A DNA stretch of 64,000 nt from Thermothielavioides terrestris NRRL 8126 (taxonomy: Eukaryota; Ascomycota; Sordariomycetes; Sordariales; Chaetomiaceae): NCBI RefSeq assembly GCF_000226115.1, contig NC_016460.1, positions 310,001-374,000 on the forward strand, in the 5' to 3' direction. Below are positions 61,266-64,000 of this stretch, piece after piece. Every line of letters starts with the position of its first letter. The stretch's first letter is position 1. The notes beneath the pieces were generated by a model. That model was not told where the DNA came from. It saw only the letters and a program-made list of their open reading frames with translations, and did no database searches. The position numbers and the translations under genes were made by a program.

Positions 61266-62740
61266 ATGTTAGTCGCTACTACTATTCTTAGAGGTAGTAA
61301 CGTAGGCCACTGTCCTAGTGGCAATGATAACGAAGACTGTAATGTAAGTGCTTTTAGGACGACTCCGCTATAGACCTAAGTCGCTTGCTAACTACGACGT
61401 TATAGAACTGAAATAATCGTTAGAAGAACGATAAGCTATTGATTAGTGGGTTTATTGTCGAAGGAGACTTCGACGACGAAGAAAACGAACTACTCTCCGA
61501 TAAGGGAGAGTTCTATATATAGTGTATCGCTCGCCTTTTTAGCGGTACTAAGGTCGAATATACCCCTGGTCACGGCAAATCCTATAAGGAATGTCGGAGG
61601 GCCTATACTATATACGAGTAGGACTCTGTATTGTAGGCAATAAACCTTCGCCTTTAGTCTAGTCTAAAGAAAATCCTTAAGGCGTATAATATAGGCTAGG
61701 CTATCGAGACCTTAGCCTAGAAGAAGATAAACTTATAGCCTACTCGTTGTATAGTCCTTAAGCGCGAATTCTAGAAGTTAATACAATCTTTCTAGACCGC
61801 TTTTAACAATGTGTAGACGTATTGTATCCCTACTTAGCTAGTATTGTTCCCTCTGTCTACTATTGAGCGGACCCCGACTTACACTGTCCCCTAGACCCTA
61901 GTCGCCTCCCCTACTATACTAAGCCGCTATAAGGCTTTAATGCCCTATAATTCGCCTACCTCCTCCCTAGACTACTCTGCCTAGCTAGCCGTCTACCTAA
62001 CTTATTGCTTAATAAGTAATAAGGAAGCCTACTAGTGTGATATATACTATCTAGTTGACGCTATTATAATAGTCGTTAATACTAATAACTGTTTTGTCGA
62101 CTATGTTTTAAGTTCGTTATAGTCTAGCCCCTCTCTATAAAGCGGCTATAGTACGACTCCTATTAGGTACGATATTGCTCTAGTTCCCTTCGTCCTATGT
62201 CCTTAGCGTTATCTATCCTCTCCCTTTGAGAACCTCGCCTATGTCCTTTGGGAGTGCGCTAATCCCCTACCCTAGACCCTTAGCAGGTCCAACAGATAGC
62301 TAATTATAGAGGTACTCTTGTCGTCTAACGAGGGTATCGAGTACCTACCTACTAGCGATATAGTACTATCTAGAGACGAAGAGGCTATAGAGTAGGGCTA
62401 GAGACGGCTCTGTCCCTTGCTATAGCCCTACTCTCGCTTTATCCTACGTCTCGACCTATTATCGAACTAACCTATCGACTAGAGCAGTTGCAATAACTTT
62501 GATATCCACCCTCGCCCTACCTTAGAGATCTCGGAGTAGGTAATATATTGGCCACTAACCTCGCCTCCCCTTAGCTCGTACCTAGGTATCCTATAGTACT
62601 ATAGGATTGACATTAGGGTAAGGCTAGAGGACTACCTGTATCTAAGGAAGGAGACCTAGTTGGTATATTAGGGCCTCCCTACGCTTATATTTTTCTTGTC
62701 GTTCTTTTGTAATAAGGCTATAGCTAGATGTATTAGGGTG
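61266..62740 (+). pseudogene. B2 antisense gene, spliced, function unknown
   Basis: Second copy of the B antisense gene. ATG at 61266 (MLVATTILRGSNVGHCP; ATA in B1), then exon 1 to 61343. The intron is 61344-61405 (62 nt): GTAAGT, branch-like GCTAAC 16 nt before the TATAG end. Exon 2 continues in phase: GFIVEGDFDDEENELLSDKG near 61448, ARLFSGTKVEYTPG, SSLKKILKAYNIG near 61650 and NNCFVDYVLSSL near 62085. The frame agrees with B1 over several hundred codons, with stops at TAG/TAA. The open stretch 61446-61643 is in a different phase and is not the coding frame. End approximate. Confidence 0.62.
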
Positions 62741-64000
62741 ACTATATGTCCAATGGTACTACCGAGCTATATTCGTTTTATCATTGTCGTTTCTTATAAA
62801 GTAGTCTATATACGAATATTACGTTTTCCCTTCCTCCTCTAGTTCGACGCTAGCCTATCGTTGTATTGTATATCTCCCTATTCCCATTCGAACTCGTCGA
62901 ACATAGTAGTATCTAAGAAGTTCTCTAGGGGCTCCTACGTTGGTTTATCGTAACCTACCTACTTAACGTATATATCGTAGTTGTTTCCCCTCCCTTTAGC
63001 GTTCTAAGCTTTAAAGATCGCCTCTACCCTATACTCCTACTAAGGAACACCCTCCTCCGATATAACCTATATAGGGTCCGGCTACTTATCTATAACTTTC
63101 TACAAAGGGAGCGGATCAGAGGCTACTCACTCAACTAGATCGATATAGAAAGTCGGGTATAGACCACTTAGTATATCGAGCATCACTATTAAAGGAGTAG
63201 GTACTACGACTACCTTATATTTAGCATTCAGCTAGTCGAGTTTCTTACTAGGGCGGTTCGTCTTTATATTACGTAGAGAGAGCTATACCTTGTCCCCTAC
63301 CTTGAACCTCTTAGCTAGATAGCGAGAGCGGTTTGTATTCGCTTATTACCGCTACTATATATACGTAATAGCTACTTAGGTCTACTCTATTCCCTTCTTT
63401 AGATAGTAGAGGAACCTAGCAGCGTAGCCCTCTAGGGTCGCTATAGACGTTGTTAAGATCGTAATAAGTTGTATAGGGCTTATATCGAACCTATAGAGGA
63501 GGTAGTTCGGGCTTACCCCGGTTATAGACAAGTCCCTATTGTTGAATATAAACTAGTAGGCTAGGAGGTGTTTAGGCTAGTCGTATTATATAAAGGAGAC
63601 GAAGATCTAGAGGATAGCCTATACCTCTTGGTTGACCTACTCTATTCCCCTATCCGTCTAGAGATAGTAAGAAGTCGATAGGAGCTACTCTACCCCTACC
63701 ACTTTATATAACGCGGTTTAGAACCTACTTAACTAGTCCGACCTACGGTCAATTATAATTTGAGTTGGGAACCTATAGAAGCGCTACTATATATTATAGA
63801 ACCGGAGGGCATACTCTTCTACTCCTATCGAGTATATCGCCTTGAGCTATATATACTTAGAGAGGCGGTTGGTAATCACTATAAAGTAACTAAGCGCCCC
63901 TTCGTCTTTTATAGAGAGGTTGGTTATAAAGTCAATAGAGATCTACTTCTAAAAGCGATTAGAGATAGGTAAGGGTTGTAAAAGCCCTTGACGTAGCTAC
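62741..64000 (-). pseudogene. pol: B2 Pol, C-terminal part: integrase and chromodomain
   Basis: Minus-strand homologue of B1 pol. At the window end the integrase core enters with GLLQPLPISNRFQKQISIDF near 63920-63990. It continues leftward through the core (near 63500-63900) and C-terminal domain to the chromodomain (about 62880-63060). Similarity to B1 7820-9000 is collinear. The plus-strand open stretch 63760-63972 is a shadow. TAG/TAA stops. The rest of pol and gag are off-window. Confidence 0.8.

Larger units (their letters stand above)
60366..64000 (-). mobile_element. Element B2: second family B element, minus strand, runs off the window
   Basis: 3' LTR (60366-60637, 272 bp as in B1), the same G-rich polypurine block, the same spliced antisense gene (plus strand) and the C-terminal half of pol on the minus strand. 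It interrupts G. The 5 bases left of the LTR are ATAAT; the matching duplication is off-window. Its LTR is less mutated than those of B1. Confidence 0.9.

Noticed and set aside
1..64000. Host genes, biosynthetic cluster, Starship-type cargo, DNA transposon, tRNA/rRNA or CRISPR
   Set aside because: Every coding frame I could interpret belongs to LTR retrotransposons. No tRNA- or rRNA-like sequence or spaced direct-repeat array was seen.

Overview
The window looks like a block of heterochromatic, gene-free DNA from a filamentous ascomycete. It is built almost entirely of LTR retrotransposons nested inside one another. I see no host gene, tRNA, rRNA or CRISPR array. CpA and TpG dinucleotides are depleted and TpA is in excess. 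Recognisable retroelement frames are peppered with TAG/TAA at positions expected to be Gln or Trp, and differences between copies are mostly CA->TA or TG->TA. This is the signature of repeat-induced point mutation (RIP). No retroelement ORF is intact.

Layout, read from LTR pairs, target-site duplications (TSDs) and interrupted frames. The oldest layer is a Ty1/copia element on the minus strand (18777-22177 and 30433-31160). Three members of a chromodomain Ty3/gypsy family (family D, 250/251-bp LTRs, single-frame gag-pol) entered it: D0 (ends 18776), D1 (22178-30432, TSD GAGGC) and D2 (from 31161). D0 was split at 16649/16650 by element A, a Ty3/gypsy element on the plus strand. A was in turn split by element B1 (3754-11437, 272-bp LTRs, TSD CGGAC). 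D2 was split at about 35073 by element G, another minus-strand Ty3/gypsy. G received D3 (36064-57314, TSD ATCGG/ATTGG), a solo LTR of family F (59697-60183) and a second B copy, B2 (60366 to beyond the window). D3 itself contains a 13-kb element F (40562-53590). A GC-rich, nearly unmutated solo LTR (21208-21488, TSD ACTAT) sits in the copia element.

The most interesting signal is shared by the four non-D gypsy families (A, B, F, G). Each has a degraded coding frame on the strand opposite gag-pol, in the same place: between the end of pol and the 3' LTR, running tail-to-tail with pol. In B two copies preserve the same antisense frame and the same 62-nt intron with GTAAGT and TAG ends. In A the antisense gene starts with ATG and has a GTAAGT intron that joins two frames in phase. 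In F the antisense frame is about 4 kb long. The products are unlike any family I can name. B also has a primer-binding site complementary to its own LTR, which suggests Tf1-like self-priming, and A has a weaker version.

All coordinates of degraded genes are approximate at the ends unless a specific codon, splice site or LTR edge is given.
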